Positions 9,212 through 17,957 of a stretch of 64,000 bases of DNA are shown in pieces (the stretch's first letter is position 1; the number at the start of each line of letters is the position of its first letter). Both the position numbers and the translations under genes were made by a program. Source of the stretch: CAVTUU01 sp045804965 (GTDB lineage Bacteria; Chloroflexota; Chloroflexia; Thermomicrobiales; UBA6265); assembly GCA_045804965.1 (NCBI GenBank), contig JBJMMD010000041.1, positions 74,664-138,663 of the forward strand, given 5' to 3'. The notes under the pieces were generated by a model, which saw nothing but the letters and a program-made list of their open reading frames with translations, did no database searches and was not told the origin of the DNA.

Positions 9212-9526
9212 ATGTGTGAAACGCGCATTCGCCACAGTTCTCCAGTTATTCGCTCTTCTCCGAATCTCTTTGCTTGGAAAGGCAGCGGTATTGTGCTGCT
9301 CTGCGAGCGCATAAGTGATAGCTGGGTGGTCGCGCGCGGATGGACGATTGAGGACGAACTCACGGACGTACGACGCTGGATCTTCCCCACATACAATCGC
9401 TTCGTGATTCACATTGGCCGTCTCGTCCGTGAGGCGACCGGCGAAGAGACACTCGCAATCGAAGCGCAGCTTGCTGCCCGCGAGTGGGTTGAAAGCGCGA
9501 TGCGCGTTCCGGACGCGTATTTCTAG
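9212..9526 (+). CDS. Hypothetical protein, 104 residues
   Basis: An open frame with protein-like composition, including the segment GIVLLCERISDSWVVARGWT and a C-terminal helix rich in Glu and Ala. The frame remains open to an earlier start at 9101, but codons between the two look less protein-like. No clear ribosome-binding site precedes ATG 9212. A competing open frame exists on the other strand. No family recognised. Followed at 9559 by a strong hairpin terminator. Low confidence. Confidence 0.35.
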   Translation: MCETRIRHSSPVIRSSPNLFAWKGSGIVLLCERISDSWVVARGWTIEDELTDVRRWIFPTYNRFVIHIGRLVREATGEETLAIEAQLAAREWVESAMRVPDAYF

Positions 9527-9558
9527 ACCAGACATGCTCGGAGCGCTCGAAAATCAGC

Positions 9559-9584
9559 AAGGGCCGCCAAAAAAGGCGGCCCTT
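9559..9584. terminator. Hairpin terminator with A6/T6 loop
   Basis: Perfect 10-bp stem AAGGGCCGCC/GGCGGCCCTT around AAAAAA. It sits 40 bases past the end of the minus-strand YceI gene and 32 bases past the plus-strand hypothetical gene, so it can stop transcription from either side. Confidence 0.7.
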
Positions 9585-9624
9585 GTCGATATCGCTAAAG
9601 GTCAGCCCCGAATCGGGCGAGTAC

Positions 9625-10188
9625 CTAGCTCTCCTGTTGGAGGTTCGCCTCGACTTCGATCGAGATCTTGAGCTTGTCGCCGACAACCCAACCGCCAGTC
9701 TCGAGCGCAACGTTCCAGGTCAAGCCCCAGTCCTTGCGATTGATGGTTGTTTCGGCCGAGAAGGACAGGACTTCTATTCCCCACGGTGATTTGCCACGAC
9801 CGTTGAAGTTCGTAGTCAGCACGACCGGACGGGTAATGTCCTTGATCGTTAGATCGCCGTTGACCTCGTAGGTCTCCTCATCAATCTGCGTAATACTCGT
9901 GCTCTTGTACGTCAGCTTCGGAAATTTCTCGGCGTCAAGAAAGTCCGCCGACTTGAGATGGGTGTCGCGATTTGCATCGCGGGTGTCGATCGTTGCGGCG
10001 TCGATTTCAACCTCGACCGACGAGTTCGTCAAATCGTTCTCGTCCAGCACAATCGTGCCGCTCACACCGGGAAAGTGGCCTTTGGTCGAGCTCAACATCA
10101 TGTGGCGAACTGCAAACTGCACATCGGTATGTGCCGGGTCAATCGCCCAAACGGTTTTGGTTCCAGTTGCTGTAACAGCCGTACTCAT
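9625..10188 (-). CDS. YceI-family (lipocalin-like) protein
   Basis: A 187-residue YceI-domain protein. The N-terminus WAIDPAHTDVQFAVRHMM, the middle VEVEIDAATIDTRDANRDTHLKS and C-terminal TINRKDWGLTWN match the family closely. YceI proteins fold as a beta barrel that binds long polyisoprenoid or lipid-like ligands. Many members are secreted, but no signal peptide is visible here, so a cytosolic location is likely. The gene has a near-consensus promoter, TTGACA (10320-10325) and TATAGT (10296-10301) on the minus strand, and is divergent from an HxlR regulator whose probable operator overlaps this promoter. Start ATG 10188. Confidence 0.92.
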   Translation of the reverse strand: MSTAVTATGTKTVWAIDPAHTDVQFAVRHMMLSSTKGHFPGVSGTIVLDENDLTNSSVEVEIDAATIDTRDANRDTHLKSADFLDAEKFPKLTYKSTSITQIDEETYEVNGDLTIKDITRPVVLTTNFNGRGKSPWGIEVLSFSAETTINRKDWGLTWNVALETGGWVVGDKLKISIEVEANLQQES

Positions 10189-10274
10189 CTTGTTTCTTCT
10201 CCCTGACCTTTTTCGGTCTTACTATGCCCACTGGCGATTCGGCCACCATCCACTTGGCCGCTACATTGCTCCAA

Positions 10275-10325
10275 TGGACTTATGAACTGTAAGCGACTAT
10301 ACTTCAGTTAGCTTACTGTTGTCAA
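10275..10325. promoter_or_regulatory. Divergent promoters and HxlR operator candidate
   Basis: On the minus strand, TTGACA (10320-10325), an 18-base spacer and TATAGT (10296-10301) form a strong promoter for the YceI gene. On the plus strand, TGGACT (10275-10280), 17 bases and TATACT (10298-10303) can drive the HxlR gene. An inverted repeat, AACTGTAAGC (10285-10294) and GCTTACTGTT (10311-10320), matches at 9 of 10 positions and brackets both -10 regions, as expected for autoregulation by HxlR. Confidence 0.65.
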
Positions 10326-10345
10326 GAGGCTTACGAGAGGTAATA

Positions 10346-10747
10346 ATGGACGTCATGGAAAAGCACGCAGAACTGGGCGCTTTTTGCCCTGCATATCACT
10401 ACGCTGTTGAGTTGATCGGCCGCCGGTGGACGGGGGCGATCATTCGTGCGCTCTATTGCGGCGATATGCGGTTCAGCGAAATTACCAAGACCGTCCCCGG
10501 ACTGAGCGACCGCTTGCTCTCAGAACGCCTGAAGGAACTCGAACACGAGGGTCTCGTGCGTCGCACGGTGATCCCGGAGACGCCGGTCCGCATCGAATAT
10601 CACCTGACCGCGAAGGGTGATGCTCTCGGTGGGGTCATGCACGCGATCGCGGAGTGGGCCGGAAATTGGGTCAAACCGGAAGACATCGCGAGGTCTGAGA
10701 TCGACGCGAATGCGGAATGCGTGGAAGCTGAAGTGCTCGCGTCGTAA
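10346..10747 (+). CDS. HxlR-family transcriptional regulator
   Basis: A 133-residue winged-helix regulator. The hallmark N-terminal pattern CPAYHYAVELIGRRWTGAII (from Cys14) and the recognition region MRFSEITKTVPGLSDRLLSERLKELEHEGLV are clear. Cys14 and Cys38 could be redox sensors as in some family members, but this is inference. ATG 10346 follows GAGAGG at good spacing; an upstream in-frame start at 10319 lies within the probable operator. It probably controls the divergent YceI gene and itself. Confidence 0.9.
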   Translation: MDVMEKHAELGAFCPAYHYAVELIGRRWTGAIIRALYCGDMRFSEITKTVPGLSDRLLSERLKELEHEGLVRRTVIPETPVRIEYHLTAKGDALGGVMHAIAEWAGNWVKPEDIARSEIDANAECVEAEVLAS

Positions 10748-10824
10748 TGAGCGCCGATTGACTTGGGGCGGTCGCTGTGCGGCCGCCTCTTTTGTTTGCG
10801 GAATTCAGTGTTACCTGGCTCCTC

Positions 10825-10987
10825 CTACGCGGCTGCGCCGCGTGTCCGAGCTTCAATCACCCAGAGGGTATCCGGGGCTGAACCTCCGAAGTGGGCTGAA
10901 GACCGGCGGACGAGAGCCGGCGTTTGTTCGCACTCGACTCATGTTCAGCTCCCGGAGGGGGCGTCCTCTTACCGGGGCACCCTCTGG
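10825..10987. repeat. Nested inverted repeats; structured element in intergenic gap
   Basis: The 388-base gap 10748-11135 has no convincing gene. It holds a 7-bp hairpin ACGCGGC-TGC-GCCGCGT (10827-10843). Downstream are collinear nested helices: CCAGAGGGT/ACCCTCTGG (10861-10869/10979-10987), CCGGGGCTGAAC with GTTCAGCTCCCGG (10872-10883/10943-10955, one bulge) and CCGGC/GCCGG (10903-10907/10916-10920). The 20-base block at 10825-10844 recurs with one change at 48153-48172. The piece near 10888-10911 resembles the RAYT-associated repeat at 25 kb. It could be a REP-like mobile repeat or a small structured RNA. Confidence 0.5.
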
Positions 10988-11135
10988 ATCACGTTGTGCC
11001 CGGCGTCGCGGCATAACCACGCAGGTCGTAGGACGAGCATAGCCGCGCACGGGAAGGTCAGGAGACGCCTTTCGTCTTACCGTCGCGTGCCGAAGTGGGA
11101 GCGAGCAGTCGTGCCGCGGCGGCCGGTTGCTTTCC

Positions 11136-13274
11136 TCATAACTCCGTTACTACGGGAAGGATCATTGGGCGGCTCTTCGAGCGGCGATAGAGGCTCTTGC
11201 CGACCGTTTCCTTCGCCCGTTGCACGAGATAGCCGTATTGAGGTTCGCCCGGCGAGCGACGTTCGAGCATCCGTTGCAAATCGCGCTCGGCTTCTTTGAG
11301 CGCGCCGTCGAGGAGCTCGGGACGCAATCCGGTTGCAACGAGCGTCGGCCCGGCGATGAGTTTGCCAGATTCCCGGTTCACCACGATCGTAACGATGACG
11401 ACACCATCGTCCGTCAAATTGTCACGGTCGCGTAGGGTGACTTGACCGTTCGCGCGGTCGCCGAGCCGGTCGACAAGCGTGGCACCCGCGACGACGCGCC
11501 CCCGCTGGGCGGCGTTGTCCGGTGTCAACTCAATCACGCCGCCGATTTCCGGCAGCAGCACGCGATTTCCTGGGATCCCGACTTCCGCGCACAAGTCGCG
11601 ATAAAGCACCATGTGGCGGAACTCGCCGTGGATCGGCACAGCGTACTTCGGCCGGATCAATTCCAGCATTCGCTTGAGCTCGTCGCGGCCGGCGTGGCCG
11701 GAGACGTGGACGCCGCGGTCAACCGCACTGTAGATCACCGTCGCCCCGCGCCGGAAGAGGTTGTCGATAGTGCGGGTGACGGTCTCTTCATTGCCGGGAA
11801 CGGGTGTGGCTGACACAAGGACAACGTCCCCTTTGCCGACGCGAATCTTCGGATGCTCGCCGGCCGCGATTCGGGCCAGGGCCGCGGCCGCTTCGCCCTG
11901 ACTGCCGGTGATGACGAGCACGCGCTTTTCTTTCGGCAATCTGAGGCATTCGTCGAGCGTGATGAGCACGCCTTTTCCTGGATCGAGATAGCCCAGATCG
12001 AGCGCGACGCGGGCGTTCTGCTCCATTGAGCGCCCGGCGACGGCGACCTTGCGGTCATATTTCTCGGCGGCCAGCAACGCCATGTAGAGCCGGCTGATAT
12101 TCGAGGCGAAGGTCGTGATGACCACCTGCCCACGCGATTCCTTGATCACGCGATCGATCGTTTCGAGGACGACGCGCTCAGAAGGCGTGCTGCCCGACGT
12201 TTCGACGCGGACCGTGTCGGAGAAGAGTGCAAGCACACCCGAGTCGCCCAAACGGCGAAGCAGGCGCTCATCGGTTGGGTCGCCCATCACGGGCGTCGGA
12301 TCGAACTTGAAATCGGCCGTGTCAACAATCGTGCCGACCGGCGAGTGGACCGCGACCGCATTTGTGTCGGGGATCGAGTGAGTGACATGGATGAACTCAG
12401 CGGAAAGTTTGCCCAAGGGTACCCGCTGACCGGAGGCCACCGGATGGAATGTAACGTATTTTTCCTGCCGGTGCTCTAGCAACTTTCCCTCGATGAAGCC
12501 CAGTGCGAGAGGCGAGCCGTAGATTGGAATCGGCTCCTTGTCATGGATTTGCGAAATGACATATGGCAGCGCGCCAATATGGTCCTCATGACCGTGAGTG
12601 ATCAGGATTGCACGCAGATTGCGGCGCCGCTCACGGACGTAGGTGATGTCGGGAATAATGAGGTCGATTCCCCGCTGCTCTTCCTCGGGGAACTTTGCGC
12701 CGCAATCGAGCAGGACCAGATCGCGCTCGAACTCGACGGCAGTCATGTTCTTGCCGATTTCGCCCACTCCACCAAGCGGAATCACGCGCAGGCGTCCCCG
12801 CGGTCCGGAAATGCTCGATGCCGGTTGGGTTTGGCGTTGATCGGTCGGCGCGGGCGGACGCTGTTCCTGCCGGCCTTGACGACTTGGTGGCTGCCCGCTG
12901 CGGCCGGGAGCGTGGCGAGAACGGTCTGGCTGCCGACGCGGGGTTTGTTCCTCGTCCCGCCGCGGCCGCCGGCCGGTGCTGCGCTGCCCTCGTTGCGACG
13001 GAGCGCCTTGCGCTGGTTGTTGCCCTCGTTCTCCGCGCGGTGCACCGCCTTGCGATTGGCGAGGCCTACCCTGTTGAGGTTGCTGTTGACGCGGGGTTGG
13101 CTGTTCGGCCGGCCGCTGGTCAGATGTGCCCTGACCCTGTTGATTTTCGGGAGACTTACCTGGTTGCGCGTCGCTTTGGGGCCGACGCTTGCCCCGTCGG
13201 CGGCGGAAAAAGCGCTTCTGAGGGCGGCCTTTGGGTTCGGTTGAATCAGTTCGCCGTTGATCGTCGTCTGTCAC
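11136..13274 (-). CDS. rnj: Ribonuclease J with long basic disordered N-terminal extension
   Basis: A 712-residue metallo-beta-lactamase/beta-CASP ribonuclease that degrades and matures RNA (5' exo and endo activity). The enzyme core begins near residue 160 (RLRVIPLGGVGEIGKNM). The metal motif THGHEDHIG is at 226-234. Later motifs are HVTHSIPD, DTADFKFD, the beta-CASP segment VVITTFASNISR, and GHAGRDELKRM with IHGEFRHM. Residues 1-158 are a Gln/Arg/Pro/Gly-rich extension absent from typical RNase J (about 555 residues), probably disordered and RNA-binding. The usual SDSTN-like stretch reads SDTVRVE. The gene stands alone on the minus strand. Confidence 0.95.
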   Translation of the reverse strand: MTDDDQRRTDSTEPKGRPQKRFFRRRRGKRRPQSDAQPGKSPENQQGQGTSDQRPAEQPTPRQQQPQQGRPRQSQGGAPRGERGQQPAQGAPSQRGQRSTGRRPRRDEEQTPRRQPDRSRHAPGRSGQPPSRQGRQEQRPPAPTDQRQTQPASSISGPRGRLRVIPLGGVGEIGKNMTAVEFERDLVLLDCGAKFPEEEQRGIDLIIPDITYVRERRRNLRAILITHGHEDHIGALPYVISQIHDKEPIPIYGSPLALGFIEGKLLEHRQEKYVTFHPVASGQRVPLGKLSAEFIHVTHSIPDTNAVAVHSPVGTIVDTADFKFDPTPVMGDPTDERLLRRLGDSGVLALFSDTVRVETSGSTPSERVVLETIDRVIKESRGQVVITTFASNISRLYMALLAAEKYDRKVAVAGRSMEQNARVALDLGYLDPGKGVLITLDECLRLPKEKRVLVITGSQGEAAAALARIAAGEHPKIRVGKGDVVLVSATPVPGNEETVTRTIDNLFRRGATVIYSAVDRGVHVSGHAGRDELKRMLELIRPKYAVPIHGEFRHMVLYRDLCAEVGIPGNRVLLPEIGGVIELTPDNAAQRGRVVAGATLVDRLGDRANGQVTLRDRDNLTDDGVVIVTIVVNRESGKLIAGPTLVATGLRPELLDGALKEAERDLQRMLERRSPGEPQYGYLVQRAKETVGKSLYRRSKSRPMILPVVTEL

Positions 13275-13494
13275 AAATAGGTTCCTCGTGCTGAGTACGC
13301 TCGATCCTTCGCTGTCGCGTACGACAACATTAGCGATCGAGGCTTAGGTTGAAAATGTCCGGTGGTGGCGGGCGACAGGGACAGCGGTCGCCGAGGCTCA
13401 CCGGCGGAGTCAGTAACCCATAGTGTACTTCGGAGCGGAGATGCCCGTGGCGGAGATGACCCGTAACGGTAGTCGTAACATAAATCCAAGTGCG

Positions 13495-13788
13495 CTAGAA
13501 CAGCCTGACCACAACGAAGATTCCGACGCAAATGACGATAATCAGAATAGTTAAAAACGTGCAACTGATCGCAAATACGCTTCCTGTGCCCACGGTGGAG
13601 AAATCGGCCTCAGGTGCTGGGCGTGGTTGTTGCTCATCCTCGGGGAAGATGATCTCGGGGACAACGGGCGCCGGCTTAGAAGCCGGCGCCTCGCTCGCAT
13701 CTGGGGTTGTTAGGTCGTCTTTGGGACCCGTGGAGGAATCGGAATCTGGATGGTTGCCTCCCGCTTCGTGATCGTTACGCGGGGCCAT
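13495..13788 (-). CDS. Small single-pass membrane protein, C-tail anchor
   Basis: A 97-residue protein with a hydrophilic, Pro/Asp/Glu-rich N-terminal part and one C-terminal membrane segment (about residues 71-95, SVFAISCTFLTILIIVICVG). The arrangement suggests a tail-anchored protein with its N-terminus in the cytosol. Its ATG overlaps the 3' end of the upstream secreted-protein gene by 14 bases, so the two are probably translated from one transcript. No family recognised. Confidence 0.65.
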   Translation of the reverse strand: MAPRNDHEAGGNHPDSDSSTGPKDDLTTPDASEAPASKPAPVVPEIIFPEDEQQPRPAPEADFSTVGTGSVFAISCTFLTILIIVICVGIFVVVRLF

Positions 13789-14725
13789 CTAGTTTCCATT
13801 TTCCGTCGACCAAGGCAAACCGGAAGCGAATGAATTGTTCTTGCTCACCATTTGTTGTGCGCACGATTGCCGAGGCATGCGTAGCGTCGATGATTGTCAC
13901 GTCGCCGGCGCGTTGGTAAGTGACGGGAACGCCCATCGCGGTGGCAAGATTGCGGAGCAGGTCGTCCTGCGATTGACCGGCGTTGAGGAGCGATTGCGCG
14001 TATGTATCGGTCAACAGCGGCAGGAAGCGAGCTGGATCGCCCGTCCCCCAACACGCGGTCAACTGTTCGAGAAGATCGTCGATGCCTTTTTCAACAGCGG
14101 TGGTGTTCGAAGGCGAGGCGACGGGAGACGCTTCTTGCTTTGCCGCGAGGATGCCGAGGTCCGACTCCGGCGATCCGATCGGCGTCGCTTCGGGAGAGGC
14201 GACGATTTCCTCCGAACCGCCCGGCGTCTGGCAGCTCACGAAGTGATCGAGCTCGCGTGTGCCGAGGATCAAGGTGCGGGTGTTACACCCATCGTCCTTG
14301 GGTGTCAGCGCGAGACGGTCGCCTTGAATCTTCCAGGTATAAGCGCCTTTCGACACATCAGCCGAGGGGTCATTCGAGGCCGAAACATCCGCGCAGGAAA
14401 GGAGCCCCGCTTCGTCAGTCAGGGTTACCTCGCTACCATCGACTTCGAAGCTGCCACTGACGAGCTCGCCAACATCGGCTCTCGTCATGGTGTAAGTCCC
14501 GTCGCTCTTGAAAGCAATTTGCCATTGACCGATGACGGAGGGTCCGTAGGCGACGTCTTCGGGCACATCATCCTTAACGATGTTGACAGCGTAGTCCCCG
14601 ACCAGGTCAGACTCCTGTGCGCGTGAGATTGCGATCGGCGCCACGAGCCAAGTCAACAGACCGGCGATCAGCAAAAACGGCGTCGATCGAATCGCGATTC
14701 GGGTCCACTTGGCCGAGTTCTGCAT
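13775..14725 (-). CDS. Secreted protein of unknown function
   Basis: A 316-residue exported protein. A signal peptide or N-terminal anchor spans about residues 10-38 (FLLIAGLLTWLVAPIAISRA, then QES). Residues about 40-150 resemble a lipocalin-like 'cost' domain that measures baseline plus stress terms (LVGDYAVNIV, QWQIAFKSDGTYTMT), followed by a linker rich in ASPEATP and SPVASP typical of this lineage. A C-terminal region of about 110 residues (FLPLLTDTYAQSLL, then RFRFALVDGKWKLDG) looks like an NTF2/SnoaL-like module. ATG 14725 has GAGGAG upstream. No enzyme motif is visible. Confidence 0.7.
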   Translation of the reverse strand: MQNSAKWTRIAIRSTPFLLIAGLLTWLVAPIAISRAQESDLVGDYAVNIVKDDVPEDVAYGPSVIGQWQIAFKSDGTYTMTRADVGELVSGSFEVDGSEVTLTDEAGLLSCADVSASNDPSADVSKGAYTWKIQGDRLALTPKDDGCNTRTLILGTRELDHFVSCQTPGGSEEIVASPEATPIGSPESDLGILAAKQEASPVASPSNTTAVEKGIDDLLEQLTACWGTGDPARFLPLLTDTYAQSLLNAGQSQDDLLRNLATAMGVPVTYQRAGDVTIIDATHASAIVRTTNGEQEQFIRFRFALVDGKWKLDGPA

Positions 14726-15208
14726 AATCGTTTCTCGCTCCTCAACGTGCGATTGATGACGTCCTGGATGACGCCAGAACCCAGAGTGTGCCAATTTCGA
14801 CACAGTTCGGCAATGGGACGCCCGATCAGGTGAATCATTTCGTCATCCATTATTACGCGAACCGAGTCAAACGCGATTGAATCAGGCGGGCCAGGACGAG
14901 TTGAAGATTGACTGATTCATTGGACGCGCCCACAGAACCATGGCCATCCTTGGTACGTAATGCTAACTGCGTGATCACAATCGCAAGGACTTCAATTGAC
15001 GATCAGATACTAGGCGTCTAGCATGCCAGCGCACGGCAATGGCCGCAGGGCGGTTGAGCGCATCTCAGGTCCCAACGGCGACGAACGTCTTTGATGTTTG
15101 GCTGGGCCGGCGACCGGCGACTTGTGCTCTCCAAATGATCACTGAAAGTGTGACGACGTTGAGTCGGGCGCATTTTGACGCTCGGCTGGCATAGTTCCCG
15201 GGGGGACG
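14726..15208. other. Intergenic region, no gene seen
   Basis: Between two divergent genes. It should hold promoters for both. I see no open frame with protein character and no clear -35/-10 pair. A conspicuous base run GGGGGG just before 15209 may act as the ribosome-binding site of the BNR gene. Confidence 0.4.
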
Positions 15209-17857
15209 ATGATGCGAATGGGCAATTTTCAATCGCGCCGCCACGAGCCGCCCGCGGTGCGAACCGTGCTCGGCCTCGGCCTTTCACTGCTCGTCGTTGT
15301 GCTGCTCGCCAGACCGCAGCTCGTCCTTGCCGAAGGCGGCAACGAAGGGGGCGGCCTGGCCGGCACATCGCCCGGAACTCTTCCCCTCACGGGAATCATC
15401 CATCCCGTCAGTGATAACCTTTCGTCTTCGAGCTGGCTCTTCACAAACGCCCTGGATCCGGAAGCAGACGGGAAACTCATTGAACAGGATCCGTTGGCTG
15501 GTTGGGAGTCTCCGCTCGGCGCCGGACCGGCGGCGGGAGCAAGCACAAATCAGAGGTCCGCGATTCAGCAGGTGCCGTTTCGCAATCCTGCCCCCTCGAT
15601 GAGCCGGAACCTGCTGATCACGCGCCAGCTCGGCTACCAGACCGTGCAGACCGAGCCGTCGATCGCGGTCGATCCAACCGATCCCGAACATCTTGTGATG
15701 GGCGCCATCGACTACAATCTCGCCGGCAACATCGCGGCCTACACCAGTTTTGACGGCGGCGAAACCTGGCAGGGTCCAAACCGTATCCGCTATTTCCAAG
15801 AGGACTTCGGCGCGGCCGGCGATCCGGTTGTCGTCTTCGACGCCGATGGCACGGTCTACGTCTCGATGATCTCGATCGGCATCGAAGATTTCCGGATTGG
15901 CGCGTTAGTCTCTGAGACCGAAGTTTCCAGCCTCATTGTTGCGAAATCCTTGGACGGTGGACTGACCTGGAACGATCCAATTTCGGCGGCGCGCAGCACC
16001 GCAACCAGCGTCAGCCAGACCGACGATCAGGGCCGACAGCGCGGGCAAATCACCCTCTCCTTCCTAGATAAGGAGTGGATGACCACTGGGCCGAGCGCGA
16101 GCGATCCGAGCAAGACCAGCATTTATATGACTTACACGGATTTTGCTTCGACGTATGGGCTGCTCTACTCCGACGAGCTTCCATTCCTCTCCACGCCGTT
16201 CACGACCAGCACGATCATGTCGGTGCACTCAGAGGATGGCGGGGTGACCTGGTCGAAACCGGTCGCGGTCAGTCCCGCTGCCCTGCAATCATTCGGCACT
16301 TCGGAAGCTGAAGATGAAGCCGGCGTGGGTGCGAGCATCCTCGGCGGGACACCGCTCAGCGACGCGGAACTCGAGCAAGCCGGGATTGACCGCCAAGCGT
16401 TCGATCGAGCGCATGAAGGGACCGACGTACAAGCTCAGGACGCGGGCAACGAGCTACAAGAACAGCAGACCGCCCAGGGTGGGGAATCCGACCGCACGGT
16501 CCAGGGATCACAACCCCGAGTTCTCTCCGATGGAACCGTCGTCGTGGCCTATCTCGATACGACGAACGACGGTAGCCAAAAGGGACTGTGCTCGATCATG
16601 ATGGCGAGCTCGACCGACGGCGGCAAAACCTTTGGTGCGCCGATTCAAGCGGGCATGGTTCGCGAGCCGCACTTCCGGCCGCGCAACACCAACTTCCGCT
16701 ATTGGGGCACGGTCTTTCCGCAGATCGCCGTCGGGCCGAACGACGAGATCTACATCGCGACAACGGGTGTCCCGTCCGACAAGATTGCCGACGATGGCGA
16801 CATCTACCTCTTCCGGTCGTTCGATAAAGGTCAGAAGTGGGAGAACGGCGTTCGCCTGAACACCGACCAATCGAACGCTCCCCAGTTCTTTCCATCGATC
16901 GCGGTGTCAGCTGACGGCGTCGTGCACGCGATGTGGGGCGATATGCGGGACGATCCCGATCAAGTCCGCTACAACGTCTACTACTCGGCATCGACTGACA
17001 AGGGCCAAACCTGGGGGTTCAAGGACCCTGTGCAGAACTTCACCGCCCCGGACACGCGGGTGACCGACTTCGCCTCGAACTCGCTCAAGGGGTTCACCCA
17101 AGGTTTGTTCATCGGCGACTACTTCTCAATCGCGGCGACACAAAAAGACGTGTACATGGTCTGGGCCGACACGCGGCAGGGTGAGTACGCGGGCATCAAC
17201 CAACAGATCGGCTTCGCCCGCAAGACGGCGATCAAATCGCCCTCAATCTTCCTCAATCCGCCATCCGGGTCGGCAGGGCGCACGGTCGACATTCAAGGGT
17301 TCGACTTCGAGCCCTTCAGCAACATTCAATTGCTGGTCAGCGGTGTGATCGTGTCAAACGAGCGGACAAATGACAAAGGACAGTTCCAGACTCAAATCTT
17401 CATGCCGGTCACGGGGCAGGGAGCCACGAGCATCAGCGTCTATGATGAAACCGGCAATGCCGCGACTGCGTCGTTCTTCACGGAATTCGGCTTCGACACC
17501 ATCCAACAGTCGCTCGATGGGATCAACCAGGCGCTTGGCGTGGCGACGACGGGGCCCGCTGCCTCCCCGGTTGCGCCCACCGTTGCTTCACCCGTGGTAA
17601 CGGCAGCCGCGACGGCGCCGGCAGCTCCAACTTCGGTTTCGCCTGTCGCCACGACCGCGGGTTCGCCGGCTGTCCAGCCGACGGCGCCTCCGTTGATCGC
17701 GCCAAAGCAGACGCCAACTCCCGCATCTTCAGGAGACATCGCGCCGGCTTCAAACGGAGGATCAGGGCTCTCATCTGGTGGTCTTGGCCTTGCGACAGGC
17801 TTGCTGTTTGGCGGTCTGGTCTACGGAGGAATGTACTGGCGCCGCCGGCGAATCTAA
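15209..17857 (+). CDS. BNR/Asp-box repeat cell-surface protein (sialidase-like fold)
   Basis: An 882-residue exported protein. The signal peptide is about residues 18-42 (VLGLGLSLLVVVLLARPQLV). The main part contains repeated Asp-boxes of the S-x-D-x-G-x-T-W type: FDGGETW, LDGGLTW, EDGGVTW, TDGGKTF, FDKGQKW and TDKGQTW, which point to a six-bladed beta propeller as in sialidases. Near residues 685-770 is an IPT/TIG-like or Ig-like domain (NPPSGSAGRTVDIQGFDFEP). A Thr/Pro/Ala linker and a C-terminal membrane helix ending in RRRRI anchor it to the envelope. Catalytic residues of true sialidases were not identified, so enzymatic activity is unproven. A second ATG follows at 15212. Confidence 0.8.
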   Translation: MMRMGNFQSRRHEPPAVRTVLGLGLSLLVVVLLARPQLVLAEGGNEGGGLAGTSPGTLPLTGIIHPVSDNLSSSSWLFTNALDPEADGKLIEQDPLAGWESPLGAGPAAGASTNQRSAIQQVPFRNPAPSMSRNLLITRQLGYQTVQTEPSIAVDPTDPEHLVMGAIDYNLAGNIAAYTSFDGGETWQGPNRIRYFQEDFGAAGDPVVVFDADGTVYVSMISIGIEDFRIGALVSETEVSSLIVAKSLDGGLTWNDPISAARSTATSVSQTDDQGRQRGQITLSFLDKEWMTTGPSASDPSKTSIYMTYTDFASTYGLLYSDELPFLSTPFTTSTIMSVHSEDGGVTWSKPVAVSPAALQSFGTSEAEDEAGVGASILGGTPLSDAELEQAGIDRQAFDRAHEGTDVQAQDAGNELQEQQTAQGGESDRTVQGSQPRVLSDGTVVVAYLDTTNDGSQKGLCSIMMASSTDGGKTFGAPIQAGMVREPHFRPRNTNFRYWGTVFPQIAVGPNDEIYIATTGVPSDKIADDGDIYLFRSFDKGQKWENGVRLNTDQSNAPQFFPSIAVSADGVVHAMWGDMRDDPDQVRYNVYYSASTDKGQTWGFKDPVQNFTAPDTRVTDFASNSLKGFTQGLFIGDYFSIAATQKDVYMVWADTRQGEYAGINQQIGFARKTAIKSPSIFLNPPSGSAGRTVDIQGFDFEPFSNIQLLVSGVIVSNERTNDKGQFQTQIFMPVTGQGATSISVYDETGNAATASFFTEFGFDTIQQSLDGINQALGVATTGPAASPVAPTVASPVVTAAATAPAAPTSVSPVATTAGSPAVQPTAPPLIAPKQTPTPASSGDIAPASNGGSGLSSGGLGLATGLLFGGLVYGGMYWRRRRI

Positions 17858-17957
17858 TACTACCGTCGGCCTCAGCGATGTCGTGAAATAGCGGAGATTT
17901 CCATGGTTGCGCCGCCCGCATGGCGCATGGGCGCGATTCGCGCCGGGGGTTAAGCCT

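Noticed and set aside
10763..11299. Plus-strand open frame of 178 codons
   Set aside because: It overlaps the RNase J 3' end and the structured repeat and has no family pattern or start signal.
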